DNA of 64,000 nt from Prevotella sp. oral taxon 475 (GTDB taxonomy: Bacteria > Bacteroidota > Bacteroidia > Bacteroidales > Bacteroidaceae). A program made the translations under genes and the position numbers. Positions 27,527-37,443 of this stretch are shown here, one piece after another (position 1 is the stretch's first letter; every line of letters starts with the position of its first letter). The DNA lies in contig NZ_CP072334.1 of NCBI RefSeq assembly GCF_018127805.1, positions 186,001-250,000 of the forward strand, given 5' to 3'. Under the pieces are notes generated by a model. That model searched no databases. It was not told where the DNA came from and worked only from the letters and a program-made list of their open reading frames with translations.

Positions 27527-27629
27527 CGTTTGGATAGCGAGGCAGATCTCTTATGCGAGTGTGAGATTATTGGGAACGTTTTTTATGCCAGCAGATCAAC
27601 CCCTACAGAGACATTTGTCATCGCAACTT

Positions 27630-27935
27630 GTCTACTACTTCCCTCCCTACAACTTACTCGTTCTTCCCTTATTACCGATCACCTCTCTCCTTACTCCTGA
27701 CTCCTTCTCTAATTACTCCTTACTACTTTCCTCCTTACTACTTATTCCTTCTCTCCTTACTACTTATTCTCTTAGCTTTTGACGTGCATTTTCTTAGCTT
27801 TCGTCATGCGTTTTCTTAGCTTTTGCATCTCGTTTTCTTAGCTTTTGAAATCCGTTTTGTAACTTTATGAAAATCAGATACTTACCGATGCCTAAGATTC
27901 TTTTCAAATTCTTTTGTGCAAACAACCGCATGAGG
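27630..27935 (-). repeat. 306-bp inverted-repeat copy (right), with repeat cluster D
   Basis: This is the reverse-orientation partner of 17505-17810. It holds the pyrimidine-rich tract first (27630-27766), then four CTTAGCTTTTG units (27767-27847) and the same 85-bp head ending at CATGAGG (27929-27935). The gap from 27395 to 28133 has no gene: apart from this copy it holds the sigma-operon terminator and the promoter region of the tricorn-like gene. Confidence 0.88.
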
Positions 27936-28088
27936 ATTGGTCTGTGTAAGTGTAATTAAGAAAAGCCTCAAGCAGACGGGGAAATAGACCCACCCTTATA
28001 AGGTTGGTTATGAGTCTAAATAACCGGGAAAACCAAGAGAAAGGCATAAAAATCTTTTGTAAAAAGAACAGCATCCGGATAAAAATCG

Positions 28089-28096
28089 TATTTTTG
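28089..28096 (+). promoter_or_regulatory. -7 element of the tricorn-like protease gene
   Basis: TATTTTTG fits TAnnTTTG and lies 37 bp before the ATG. A TTTTG further upstream is too far (29 bp) for a standard -33 box. Confidence 0.45.
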
Positions 28097-28133
28097 CAAA
28101 TGTGAGAACAAAAATTCATAAAAACCACCTCGA

Positions 28134-31100
28134 ATGATGAAAACTTTCCTTACCCTCGTTGCCTTGGCCCTTTCGGCATCCGTGCAGGCACAGAACGCTC
28201 CGTTGTGGATGCGCCATTGCGCCATCTCACCCGACGGAACAACGATTGCTTTCTCCTATCAAGGCGACCTCTTCACCGTGCCCTCTACCGGTGGAACAGC
28301 CCGACAACTCACCACTAACGCCTCCTACGACGCCCATCCCGTGTGGAGTCCCGACGGCAAACGACTGGCTTTCGCCTCTACCCGCGAAGGAAGCATGGAC
28401 GTGTATGTGATGAATCGAGACGGCGGAACACCCCTGCGGCTCACCACTCACAGCGGCGACGAAATGCCGATGGCTTTCAAAGACGCACACACGGTGCTCT
28501 ATACGGCGGTAGAGATGCCCACGGCACAATCGATTTTCTTTGCCAGTAACGTCTTTCCGCAGGTCTACGAGGTGGACATCGACGGCAGCAGGCCGCGTCT
28601 GTTCTCAGCTCTGCCGATGATGGACGTGAGCGTGGGGCCCGGCGGCGACCTGCTCTACCACGACCAAAAAGGCTATGAAGACCCCTTTAGAAAGCATCAT
28701 CGATCGCCCATCGCAAGAGATATTTGGCTGAAAAGCCACGACCGATTCACCCGACTCACGTCTTTCAACGGCGAAGATCGCACACCCGTGTGGGCAGCCG
28801 ACGGCAAGTCATATTACTATCTGAGCGAGGAGGATGGCACGTTCAACATCTATCGCCGTGGCATCGATGGCTCGGGCAAGGTACAAATCACCCATCACCA
28901 GAGCCATCCCGTGCGTTTTCTCACGGCCTCTACCGATGGTATGCTGTGTTATGGCTATGACGGAGAGATCTATACGGTCAGAGAGGGCGCGAAGCCCACT
29001 AAGCTACAGGTGACGATACTCACCGACCGCACCGACCGAGTGCTCGACCGACAGACGCTCACCAGCGGTGCCCGGGAGATCGCGCTCTCGCCCGACGGTA
29101 AGGAGATCGCCTTCGTTCTGCACGGAGATGTCTATGTCACATCGATCGACTACAAAACAACGAAGCAGCTGACCAATACACCCCAGCAGGAAAGAGACAT
29201 CGATTTTGCACCCGACGGGCGGAGCATCGTCTATGCTTCGGAGCGAAACGGACTATGGCAAATCTATCAAACCCGCCTTAAAAAGAAAGAGGAGCAAGGC
29301 TTTGTTTATGCCACCGAACTGGAGGAAGAACAACTGGTGAAAAGCACTCGCACGTCGCAACAACCGCAATTCAGTCCCGATGGCAAGTCGATTGCTTTCT
29401 TTGAAGACCGCTCTACACTGCGCGTGCTCGACTTGAAAAGCCGAGAAGTGCGCACGGTGATGGAGGGAAAATATGTCTATTCGTATGCCGATGGCGACAT
29501 TGGTTTCAGATGGAGCCCCGACAGTCGTTGGCTTTTGAGTTCTTATATCGGTACGGGCGGTTGGAATAGTCCTGACATCGCCCTCGTAAAAGCCGACGGC
29601 AAGGGCGAGATTCACAATCTCACGCAGAGCGGATACAGCGATGGCAATGCACAATGGGTGCTCGGTGGTAAAGCGATGACCTTCGTCAGCGACCGCGCCG
29701 GCTATCGCAGTCATGGCTCTTGGGGAGCCGAACGCGATGTGTACATCATGTTCTTCGATCTCGATGCCTATGAACGCTTCCGCATGGATAAGGAAGAATG
29801 CGAGCGACTGAAGGCTTCCGAGACAGACAAAAAGAAAGGGAAAACCGAGAAAGAAACCGATAAAGACACTGCCGCTACCAATAAAAAGAAGACGGAAAAG
29901 ATCAAACCGTTGGAGTTCGATTTAGAGAATTGTCGCGATAGAGTGGTTCGTCTCACGGTCAACTCTTCGCACTTGGGTGACGCTATCTTGAGTCCCGGCG
30001 GCGATACCTTATATTATCAGGCCGCTTTCGAGGGTGGTTACGACCTGTGGAAGCGCGAAATCAAAGAAAACAAAACCGCTATCGTGATGAAAGATGTGGG
30101 CGGTGGTGGTTTCGTGGCCGACCGGAAGTTTCAACATCTCTATCTCTGCACCCGCCAAGCCATCAAGAACATCGACCTGGCAAAGGGTTCCAGCAAGTCT
30201 GTCGAGTTCGAAGCACGTTTCAATTACCAGCCTTACGCCGAACGGGAGTATCTCTTCCATCACGTTTGGCAGCAGGTAAAAGATAAGTTTTACGAACCGA
30301 CTCTGCACGGAGTAGACTGGGAGGACTATCGAAAAGCCTACGAACGCTTTCTGCCTTACATCAACAACAACTTCGATTTCAAGGATATGCTGAGCGAGAT
30401 GCTGGGCGAACTGAATGCTTCTCACACCGGTGCGCGCTACTTTTACTCAGGAGCTAAACTGCAAACGGCAGCCCTGGGCCTGTTCTTCGATAACAATTAC
30501 GACGGCGACGGCCTGAAAATAGAAGAGGTAATCAAGCGAGGACCGTTCGCTATACGAAACACCGGCGTGTCATCCGGCTGTATCATCGAGCGGATAGACG
30601 GCGAACCCATTCTCAAAGGCAAAGACTACAACCACCTTCTTGATGGAAAGGCAGGCCGACCACTTCGTGTTTCGATCTTCAACCCAAAAGAAAAGAAACG
30701 CTTCGATGTCATAATCAAACCCATTAGCCTGCGAGAACAGCAGGAGTTGCTCTATAAACGGTGGGTGGAACGCAACCGTCAGCTCGTAGATAGCCTCTCT
30801 GGAGGACGCTTGGCCTATGTACATGTAAAGGCAATGAATAGTCCGAGCTTCCGAGAAGTGTACAGTGAGCTGCTCAACGATCAGAATCGACAACGCGAAG
30901 CGGTGATTGTCGACGAGCGACACAATGGCGGTGGCTGGCTGCACGACGACCTTTGTACGCTGCTCAGCGGGAAAGAATACCAGCAATTCGTGCCCAACGG
31001 CCGGTATGTAGGGAGCGATCCGTACAACAAATGGCTGAAACCGTCGTGCGTCATGATCTGTGAAGACGACTATAGCAACGGTCATGGTTTCCCGTGGGTT

Positions 31101-31361
31101 TACAAAGAGCTGGGCATTGGCAAGCTCATCGGTACACCGGTGGCGGGCACAATGACAGCGGTATGGTGGGAAACGCTGCTCGACAACAGTCTTGTCTTCG
31201 GCATTCCGCAAGTGGGCTGTCGCGATATGCACGGCCATTACGGCGAGAATACACAGCTCAATCCCGATATCGAGGTGTATAACACGCCCGAAGATCTTCT
31301 CAACGGGCATGATCGACAATTGGAAAAGGCGGTCGAAGAAATGATGAAGGGGTTGAAATAA
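28134..31361 (+). CDS. Exported tricorn-like S41 protease
   Basis: The 1075-residue protein begins with a signal peptide (about 1-19, ending VQAQN). The first half (about 25-550) is a WD40/PD40-like propeller with repeated SPDG motifs (ISPDGTTIAFSYQGDLF, SPDGKRLAFAST, FAPDGRSIVYASERNG). A second propeller part follows a Lys/Thr/Glu-rich insert at about 560-600. The C-terminal third holds a tricorn core, a PDZ-like part and a peptidase S41 domain; the likely nucleophile is Ser981 in DDYSNGHGFPWVYKELG, followed by GTPVAGTMTAVWWE. It probably degrades peptides in the periplasm. The dgt remnant follows after 13 bp. Confidence 0.9.
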   Translation: MMKTFLTLVALALSASVQAQNAPLWMRHCAISPDGTTIAFSYQGDLFTVPSTGGTARQLTTNASYDAHPVWSPDGKRLAFASTREGSMDVYVMNRDGGTPLRLTTHSGDEMPMAFKDAHTVLYTAVEMPTAQSIFFASNVFPQVYEVDIDGSRPRLFSALPMMDVSVGPGGDLLYHDQKGYEDPFRKHHRSPIARDIWLKSHDRFTRLTSFNGEDRTPVWAADGKSYYYLSEEDGTFNIYRRGIDGSGKVQITHHQSHPVRFLTASTDGMLCYGYDGEIYTVREGAKPTKLQVTILTDRTDRVLDRQTLTSGAREIALSPDGKEIAFVLHGDVYVTSIDYKTTKQLTNTPQQERDIDFAPDGRSIVYASERNGLWQIYQTRLKKKEEQGFVYATELEEEQLVKSTRTSQQPQFSPDGKSIAFFEDRSTLRVLDLKSREVRTVMEGKYVYSYADGDIGFRWSPDSRWLLSSYIGTGGWNSPDIALVKADGKGEIHNLTQSGYSDGNAQWVLGGKAMTFVSDRAGYRSHGSWGAERDVYIMFFDLDAYERFRMDKEECERLKASETDKKKGKTEKETDKDTAATNKKKTEKIKPLEFDLENCRDRVVRLTVNSSHLGDAILSPGGDTLYYQAAFEGGYDLWKREIKENKTAIVMKDVGGGGFVADRKFQHLYLCTRQAIKNIDLAKGSSKSVEFEARFNYQPYAEREYLFHHVWQQVKDKFYEPTLHGVDWEDYRKAYERFLPYINNNFDFKDMLSEMLGELNASHTGARYFYSGAKLQTAALGLFFDNNYDGDGLKIEEVIKRGPFAIRNTGVSSGCIIERIDGEPILKGKDYNHLLDGKAGRPLRVSIFNPKEKKRFDVIIKPISLREQQELLYKRWVERNRQLVDSLSGGRLAYVHVKAMNSPSFREVYSELLNDQNRQREAVIVDERHNGGGWLHDDLCTLLSGKEYQQFVPNGRYVGSDPYNKWLKPSCVMICEDDYSNGHGFPWVYKELGIGKLIGTPVAGTMTAVWWETLLDNSLVFGIPQVGCRDMHGHYGENTQLNPDIEVYNTPEDLLNGHDRQLEKAVEEMMKGLK

Positions 31362-31374
31362 GAAGAAGACGGCC

Positions 31375-32712
31375 ATGGATTGGAAACAGTTGATATCGAA
31401 TAAACGATTAGGACAGGAAGACAAACACCCCGAACGGCACGACGATCGTTCGGAATTTAAACGCGATTACGACCGATTGATCTTCTCGGCCCCTTTCAGA
31501 AGACTGCAAAACAAAACACAAGTCTTCCCGCTTCCGGGCAGTGTTTTTGTGCACAACAGGCTCACTCACAGTTTGGAAGTGGCATCGGTGGGCATGTCAT
31601 TGGGCAACGACGTGGCACAGGCACTCAAACAACGACATCCCGAACTCAAAGACACGCTTTTCGAAGAAATCGGAACCATCGTCAGTGCAGCCTGTCTGGC
31701 ACACGACATGGGCAACCCACCGTTCGGTCATAGCGGCGAAAAGGCCATACAGACGTTCTTCACCGAAGGAGCGGGAAAGAAGCTTCAAGGCGATGTCAGT
31801 GCCGCTTTTTGAAACGACATCACCCGCTTCGAAGGCAATGCAAATGCCTTTCGCCTGCTCACCCATCGTTTTAACGGGCGCAGAGAAGGCGGTTTTGTGA
31901 TGACTTATACCACCCTTGCCAGCATCGTTAAGTATCCTTTCTCGAGTAGTTGGGCCGGAAAGAAAAGCAAATTCGGTTTTTTCGCCTCAGAAGAAGCAGC
32001 CTATCGAAAGATAGCCCATGAGTTGGGCGTTCTTTGTCTGTCGGCTCCCGGAGAGCCTTTGCACTGCGCTCGCCATCCATTGGTCTATCTTGTCGAGGCA
32101 GCCGACGACATTTGCTATGAGATAATGGACATAGAAGACTCGCACAAACTCAAAATCCTGACCTATGAAGAGACCGAATCGCTGCTCCTGGGCTTCTTCG
32201 ACGAGAGACAGAAAACGCGAATCCGACAGCGAATCGAAGACGAGGGCGTGACCGACATCCACGAGAAAGTGGTCTATATGCGGGCTTGCGTCATCGGACT
32301 CTTGGAGCGACGGTGCGTGGAAACCTTTGTAGAAAATGAAGAAAAGATACTCGCCGGCACCTTTGAAGGTAGCCTCGTTCAGCACATCGCACCGCTCGAG
32401 CGCGAGGCTTATCTCCACTGTGCAGCCGTGTCCAAACAGAAAATATACAACAGCAAACCTGTGCTCGACGTAGAACTGAGTGGCTATAAAATCATGGAAA
32501 CCCTGCTATCGGCTTTGATAGAGGCTGCCACCCATCCCGAACGCTACTATTCCCAACAACTGATTCAGCGGTTCAGCAGTCAGTACGACATCAAAAGCGA
32601 CTGTCTGGAGACACGAATCCAAGCCGTGATCGACTATATCAGCGGTATGACCGATATCTTTGCGCTCGACATCTATCAAAAAATCAACGGCATTTCCCTT
32701 CCCATCGTATAG
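31375..32712 (+). pseudogene. dgt: Deoxyguanosinetriphosphate triphosphohydrolase gene with an in-frame TGA
   Basis: Codons 1-145 read as the N-terminal part of a dGTPase: FSAPFRRLQNKTQVFPLPG, NRLTHSLEVASVG with H65, and CLAHDMGNPPFGHSGEKA with the HD pair H110/D111. Codon 146 is TGA (31810-31812). The same frame continues without shift as NDITRFEGNANAFRLLTHRF, GGFVMTYTTLASIVKYPFSS and HPLVYLVEAADDICYEIMD to a normal end at 32712. The total of about 445 codons is the normal family length. From memory this position is often Trp, so a single TGG to TGA change would explain it. It could be a pseudogene, a sequencing error or, less likely, readthrough. An ATG at 31897 could start a fragment without the HD residues. 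Confidence 0.85.
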
Positions 32713-32834
32713 TCTGTATCTCTCGTTCGGCATCGAATGGAGTAAAGAAACAGTCGGACAAAGAGGACGAACCGAGAAAGCAACGAAGAACGTTCCCAAA
32801 CGTCTCTCTATCTTTCTTGTTATCAGCGACTTAT
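32713..32834. other. Intergenic stretch after dgt, nothing recognised
   Basis: No terminator, promoter or reading frame is convincing here. The stretch runs from the dgt stop codon to repeat cluster E. Confidence 0.5.
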
Positions 32835-32931
32835 AAAACGCGATGCAAAAGCTTAGCTTTTGCATCGCGTTTTCTTAGCTTTCGCCTTGCATTTTCTTAG
32901 CTTTTGCACGCCAAAAGCTAAGAGATGGCAG
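32835..32931 (+). repeat. 22-bp repeat cluster E with an 18-bp-arm palindrome
   Basis: AAAACGCGATGCAAAAGC (32835-32852), TTA, then GCTTTTGCATCGCGTTTT (32856-32873) is a perfect palindrome including the normally variable spacer. Units start at 32846, 32868, 32890 and 32912; the last one is in the opposite orientation. It lies between the dgt remnant and tRNA-Pro, which face each other. From here to 33108 no gene is seen. Confidence 0.9.
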
Positions 32932-33108
32932 AGCTGATGCCGCTCCTTGAGAAAGGAACCTTCTGCGTTTATCCGATCAACTCTTCAACAAGGAGGGGTA
33001 AGAAAGACGGTTCTGAATAACGCTGGAGCCCGAATGAGGATGCATCCGATCATCATTCCTCCCTTGTTTTTCCTTCTAAAGAAACAGCTTCTCACTGAAC
33101 AAGGACAT

Positions 33109-33144
33109 CTAAGAAAAAGAAAAAGGGGTTGATGATCAACCCCT
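33109..33144 (-). terminator. Terminator of tRNA-Pro
   Basis: The minus-strand RNA forms AAGGGGTTGAT, one base, ATCAACCCCTT, followed by TTTCTTTTTCTTAG. It begins 15 bp after the tRNA. Confidence 0.9.
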
Positions 33145-33158
33145 TCGTCTTTGCATCT

Positions 33159-33231
33159 GTCGGGATGAGGCGACTCGAACGCCCGACCCCTACGTCCCGA
33201 ACGTAGTGCGCTACCAACTGCGCTACATCCC
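33159..33231 (-). tRNA. tRNA-Pro (anticodon CGG)
   Basis: The 73-nt cloverleaf has acceptor CGGGATG/CATCCCG, D arm GCGC-AGTTGGTA-GCGC, anticodon arm CTACG-TTCGGGA-CGTAG with anticodon CGG, and T arm with GTTCGAGTC. The discriminator is A and no CCA is encoded. It reads proline codon CCG. Confidence 0.95.
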
Positions 33232-33307
33232 GATGCCATCTAAAAAGCAATCACTCAAAACCATTAAAAACGCGAAACGCATCTTCTTGCCTTGCGATAT
33301 TGCGGTG

Positions 33308-33315
33308 CAAAGATA
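33308..33315 (-). promoter_or_regulatory. -7 element of tRNA-Pro
   Basis: The minus strand reads TATCTTTG, matching TAnnTTTG, about 77 bp before the tRNA 5' end. No matching TTG is evident. Confidence 0.5.
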
Positions 33316-33442
33316 CGCCAAAAATCTGAATAATATGCATTCTGCCTAAAAATGTTGAAGAAAACAGCCCTTAAATGACCTGCGTCGAAACTCCCATCCC
33401 GCACAGTCTACCTAAAAATGTTGAAGAAAAGCATCCGAAAAT

Positions 33443-33473
33443 TTGCGGCACCCAGATTTTATTCCTATCTTTG
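33443..33473 (+). promoter_or_regulatory. Promoter of tRNA-Phe
   Basis: TTG (33443-33445), 20 bp, TATCTTTG (33466-33473) is a full Bacteroidetes consensus, 17 bp before the tRNA. Confidence 0.85.
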
Positions 33474-33490
33474 CACCCGCAAACAAGCAA

Positions 33491-33563
33491 GGTGCCATAG
33501 CTCAGTTGGTAGAGCAAAGGACTGAAAATCCTTGTGTCCCCGGTTCGATTCCTGGTGGCACCA
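33491..33563 (+). tRNA. tRNA-Phe (anticodon GAA)
   Basis: The 73-nt cloverleaf has acceptor GGTGCCA/TGGCACC plus discriminator A, D arm GCTC-AGTTGGTA-GAGC, anticodon arm AGGACTGAAAATCCT with GAA, and T arm CCCCGGTTCGATTCCTGG. CCA is not encoded. Confidence 0.96.
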
Positions 33564-33611
33564 CTCGCAAAACTCTGAAGCATAACCGTAGAAGAGTTGC
33601 AAAACAAAAGC

Positions 33612-33652
33612 AAAGTGTCATAACTTGAAGGAGTTATGACACTTTTTCTTTT
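33612..33652 (+). terminator. Terminator of tRNA-Phe
   Basis: AAAGTGTCATAACT and AGTTATGACACTTT pair around TGAAGG, followed by TTCTTTT, about 50 bp after the tRNA. Confidence 0.88.
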
Positions 33653-33700
33653 ATCCACATATCCTTTATAAAGGATGCCTTTTTATCGTACTCCGACGCT

Positions 33701-34426
33701 TTATCCAAAGAGTTCTTTCAAAACTTCGAAAGATTTCAGTTCGGGAAAATTGGGGATGTGTAAGCGATAAAAAAACAAAACGATCTCCGCACAACGGTTG
33801 CGCTCGTGGCGCGACATGGCAAAAAGATGCATCGTATCGGGCGTCATGCGCATCAGAAGAGAAATTTTAGAGGTCTCTTCGGCGGTGAGAAAATCGGGAT
33901 GGAGCGGCAAGACGGTCGTGAAGCAACCATTGCGCAGATCGAAAAAACAGCCTCTTTGATCGTTGTCGAGATTGGGATAAAAACCTAAAAAGCGCGACAG
34001 GCGAATCATAAAGACCAAATGGAAATTGGCAAACTGTCGTCTGGCACTGTCCAACCATCGAATGCTCGTCTCTACATATTTATATAAGGCGAGGTTCTTT
34101 TGCTCGTCGCGGGTGGCATAAGAGAGAAATTCGGCCATAAAGAGAGAGAGAGAAAGTTTGGCCGCATCAAAAGGAATGGTGGAAAAAGGATAAGCCATTC
34201 GGACGTCGCGGATGCGTTGCAGACGGTTTTTCGACCGATAGTCGAACTCTATTTCTAAGAGAGTGAGTGGCTGGAAAAACTGTTTCTTTACCTTTCCTCT
34301 TGCCGATCGGGGGATGTTATTGATAAAAGAAAGTCGCCCGAGCTCCTCGGTGAGAAGGTCGGTGATGAGTTGTGTCTCCCCATATTTGAAAGAGTGCAAC
34401 ACGACGGCATGGGTTTTGATGAGCAT
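33701..34426 (-). CDS. recO: DNA repair protein RecO
   Basis: The 241-residue protein has the OB-fold start MLIKTHAVVLHSFKYGETQLI and LTEELGRLSFINN, then the helical C-terminal domain with FMAEFLSYATRDEQKN, HLVFMIRLSRFLGFYPNL and FFDLRNGCF. RecO loads RecA in the RecFOR pathway. It has no obvious Cys4 zinc site, as in other Bacteroidetes forms I know. I start at MLIKTHAVV (34426); the longer frame up to 34501 has no family match. Confidence 0.93.
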   Translation of the reverse strand: MLIKTHAVVLHSFKYGETQLITDLLTEELGRLSFINNIPRSARGKVKKQFFQPLTLLEIEFDYRSKNRLQRIRDVRMAYPFSTIPFDAAKLSLSLFMAEFLSYATRDEQKNLALYKYVETSIRWLDSARRQFANFHLVFMIRLSRFLGFYPNLDNDQRGCFFDLRNGCFTTVLPLHPDFLTAEETSKISLLMRMTPDTMHLFAMSRHERNRCAEIVLFFYRLHIPNFPELKSFEVLKELFG

Positions 34427-34546
34427 CCGTTGAGAATTGGTGCGGAAAAAAGCGATACAGACTCGATCATTGGTGCGCAAGTGCAGTCTGCATGGCTGCA
34501 AAAGTACGAAAAATCAGTTGCTTAGAGAAAAATGTATATCAAAAGT

Positions 34547-34577
34547 TTGGCGGATAATAGAAAAGTGCGTACCTTTG
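34547..34577 (+). promoter_or_regulatory. Promoter of tRNA-Glu and rpsT
   Basis: TTG (34547-34549), 20 bp, TACCTTTG (34570-34577) is a full consensus, 18 bp before the tRNA. No second promoter or terminator lies between the tRNA and rpsT, so they probably share this one. Confidence 0.85.
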
Positions 34578-34595
34578 CATCCGCAATTAAACACT

Positions 34596-34667
34596 GGTCC
34601 CTTCGTCTATCGGTTAGGACGAGAGATTTTCATTCTCTAAAGAGGAGTTCGACTCTCCTAGGGACTA
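34596..34667 (+). tRNA. tRNA-Glu (anticodon TTC)
   Basis: The 72-nt cloverleaf has acceptor GGTCCCT/AGGGACT (G-U first pair) and anticodon arm GAGATTTTCATTCTC with TTC, and T arm GAGGAGTTCGACTCTCC. CCA is not encoded. It lies 24 bp before rpsT. Confidence 0.95.
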
Positions 34668-34691
34668 CAGAAAAATAAAAGAACATAAGAG

Positions 34692-34946
34692 ATGGCAAAC
34701 CACAAATCATCAATCAAGAGAATACGTCAGACAAAGACGAGAACTCTGCACAATAAGTATTATGCGAAGACCATGCGTAATGCTGTTCGCAAGCTACGTG
34801 CACTTACCGACAAGGAAGAAGCAGTGAAACTGTATCCTGTTGTGCAAAAGATGTTAGACAAATTGGCGAAAACCAACATTATCCATAAGAACAAAGCTGC
34901 CAATCTGAAATCGAGTTTGGCTCTGCATATCCATAAGCTGGGATAA
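34692..34946 (+). CDS. rpsT: 30S ribosomal protein S20
   Basis: The 84-residue basic, helical protein has the S20 start [21 protein letters not shown] and the conserved end [21 protein letters not shown]20 binds 16S rRNA early in 30S assembly. It follows tRNA-Glu and has its own terminator. Confidence 0.97.
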   Translation: MANHKSSIKRIRQTKTRTLHNKYYAKTMRNAVRKLRALTDKEEAVKLYPVVQKMLDKLAKTNIIHKNKAANLKSSLALHIHKLG

Positions 34947-34977
34947 CTTCTCTGAGGCTTATTGGCAAACGATATAT

Positions 34978-35008
34978 AGTCGCGGTTCGAGAGAACTGCG
35001 ACTTTTTG
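34978..35008 (+). terminator. Terminator of rpsT
   Basis: AGTCGCGGTTC and GAACTGCGACT pair around GAGA with one G-T pair, followed by TTTTTG, about 30 bp after the stop codon. Confidence 0.9.
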
Positions 35009-35050
35009 TTTCTCCTGAAAACGGCATCCTTTTTATCAACATAAGATTTT

Positions 35051-35078
35051 TTGCATTCATTACTTTTTCGTATCTTTG
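35051..35078 (+). promoter_or_regulatory. Promoter of gyrB
   Basis: TATCTTTG (35071-35078) matches TAnnTTTG. A TTG at 35051-35053 is 17 bp upstream, slightly short. It lies 26 bp before the ATG. Confidence 0.65.
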
Positions 35079-35094
35079 CATACTAATAATTTGA

Positions 35095-37077
<1,983 letters not shown>

Positions 37078-37102
37078 GGCAAAGCAAACAAAACGAAAAA
37101 GA

Positions 37103-37134
37103 AAGGAGATGACCCAGCAGTCATCTCCTTTTTT
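37103..37134 (+). terminator. Terminator of gyrB
   Basis: AAGGAGATGAC and GTCATCTCCTT form an 11-bp perfect stem around CCAGCA, followed by TTTT and C, 25 bp after the stop codon. Confidence 0.92.
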
Positions 37135-37216
37135 CTTGCCTTTATCAGCCAACCAATCCTCCCTCTTTCAGCAATTCCTCAGCATTTTGGAAGAACCCAT
37201 CCATCGTTTTTCTCTT

Positions 37217-37440
37217 TCTGCAGGTGTAGAAAGCTCATTCCGTTGCCCGTTTGATCAATCTACGGGTGTAGAAAGCCCATCCTTTTGCCGGTTTGATCAA
37301 TCTACGGGTAGAGAAAGCTCATTTCTTTGCCGGTTTGATCAATCTACGGGTGCAGAAAGCTCATTCTGTTGCCGGTTCTGCAAATCTACGGGTGTAGAAG
37401 CTCATTTTTTAGCCGATACGGCCCATCTACCAGGGGTGGA
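37217..37440 (+). repeat. 42-bp tandem repeat (about 5.3 units)
   Basis: Units start at 37217, 37259, 37301, 37343, 37385 and 37426. The core is TCTACGGGTGTAGAAAGCTC, a variable CATTCYGTTGCCGG part, then TTTGATCAA. Each unit contains two small palindromes, TCTAC-GGGT-GTAGA and TTGATCAA. The last two units are degenerate. The period is a multiple of three, so a 134-codon frame (37049-37453) stays open, but it starts inside gyrB and overlaps its terminator, so I do not call it a gene. The repeats fill the gap between gyrB and dusB, which converge. Confidence 0.9.
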
Positions 37441-37443
37441 AGC

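Noticed and set aside
27516..27819. Small Ser/Leu/Tyr-rich frames before the tricorn-like gene
   Set aside because: They lie in the pyrimidine-rich part of the right inverted repeat.
17505..27935. Composite transposon
   Set aside because: There is no transposase or integrase between or within the inverted copies, and all enclosed genes are ordinary chromosomal ones.
31897..32712. Independent 271-codon gene
   Set aside because: It is the in-frame continuation of dgt after the TGA, and lacks the HD catalytic residues.
32985..33239. 84-codon minus-strand frame
   Set aside because: It runs through tRNA-Pro; the peptide is the usual tRNA artefact.
33443..33628. 61-codon frame with an AIAQLVEQRTENPCVPGSIPGG peptide
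   Set aside because: Another classic tRNA-derived false protein, lying over tRNA-Phe.
33371..33658. 95-codon minus-strand frame with a GATRNRTGDTR peptide
   Set aside because: This is a well-known false gene produced by reading a tRNA backwards; here it is antisense to tRNA-Phe.
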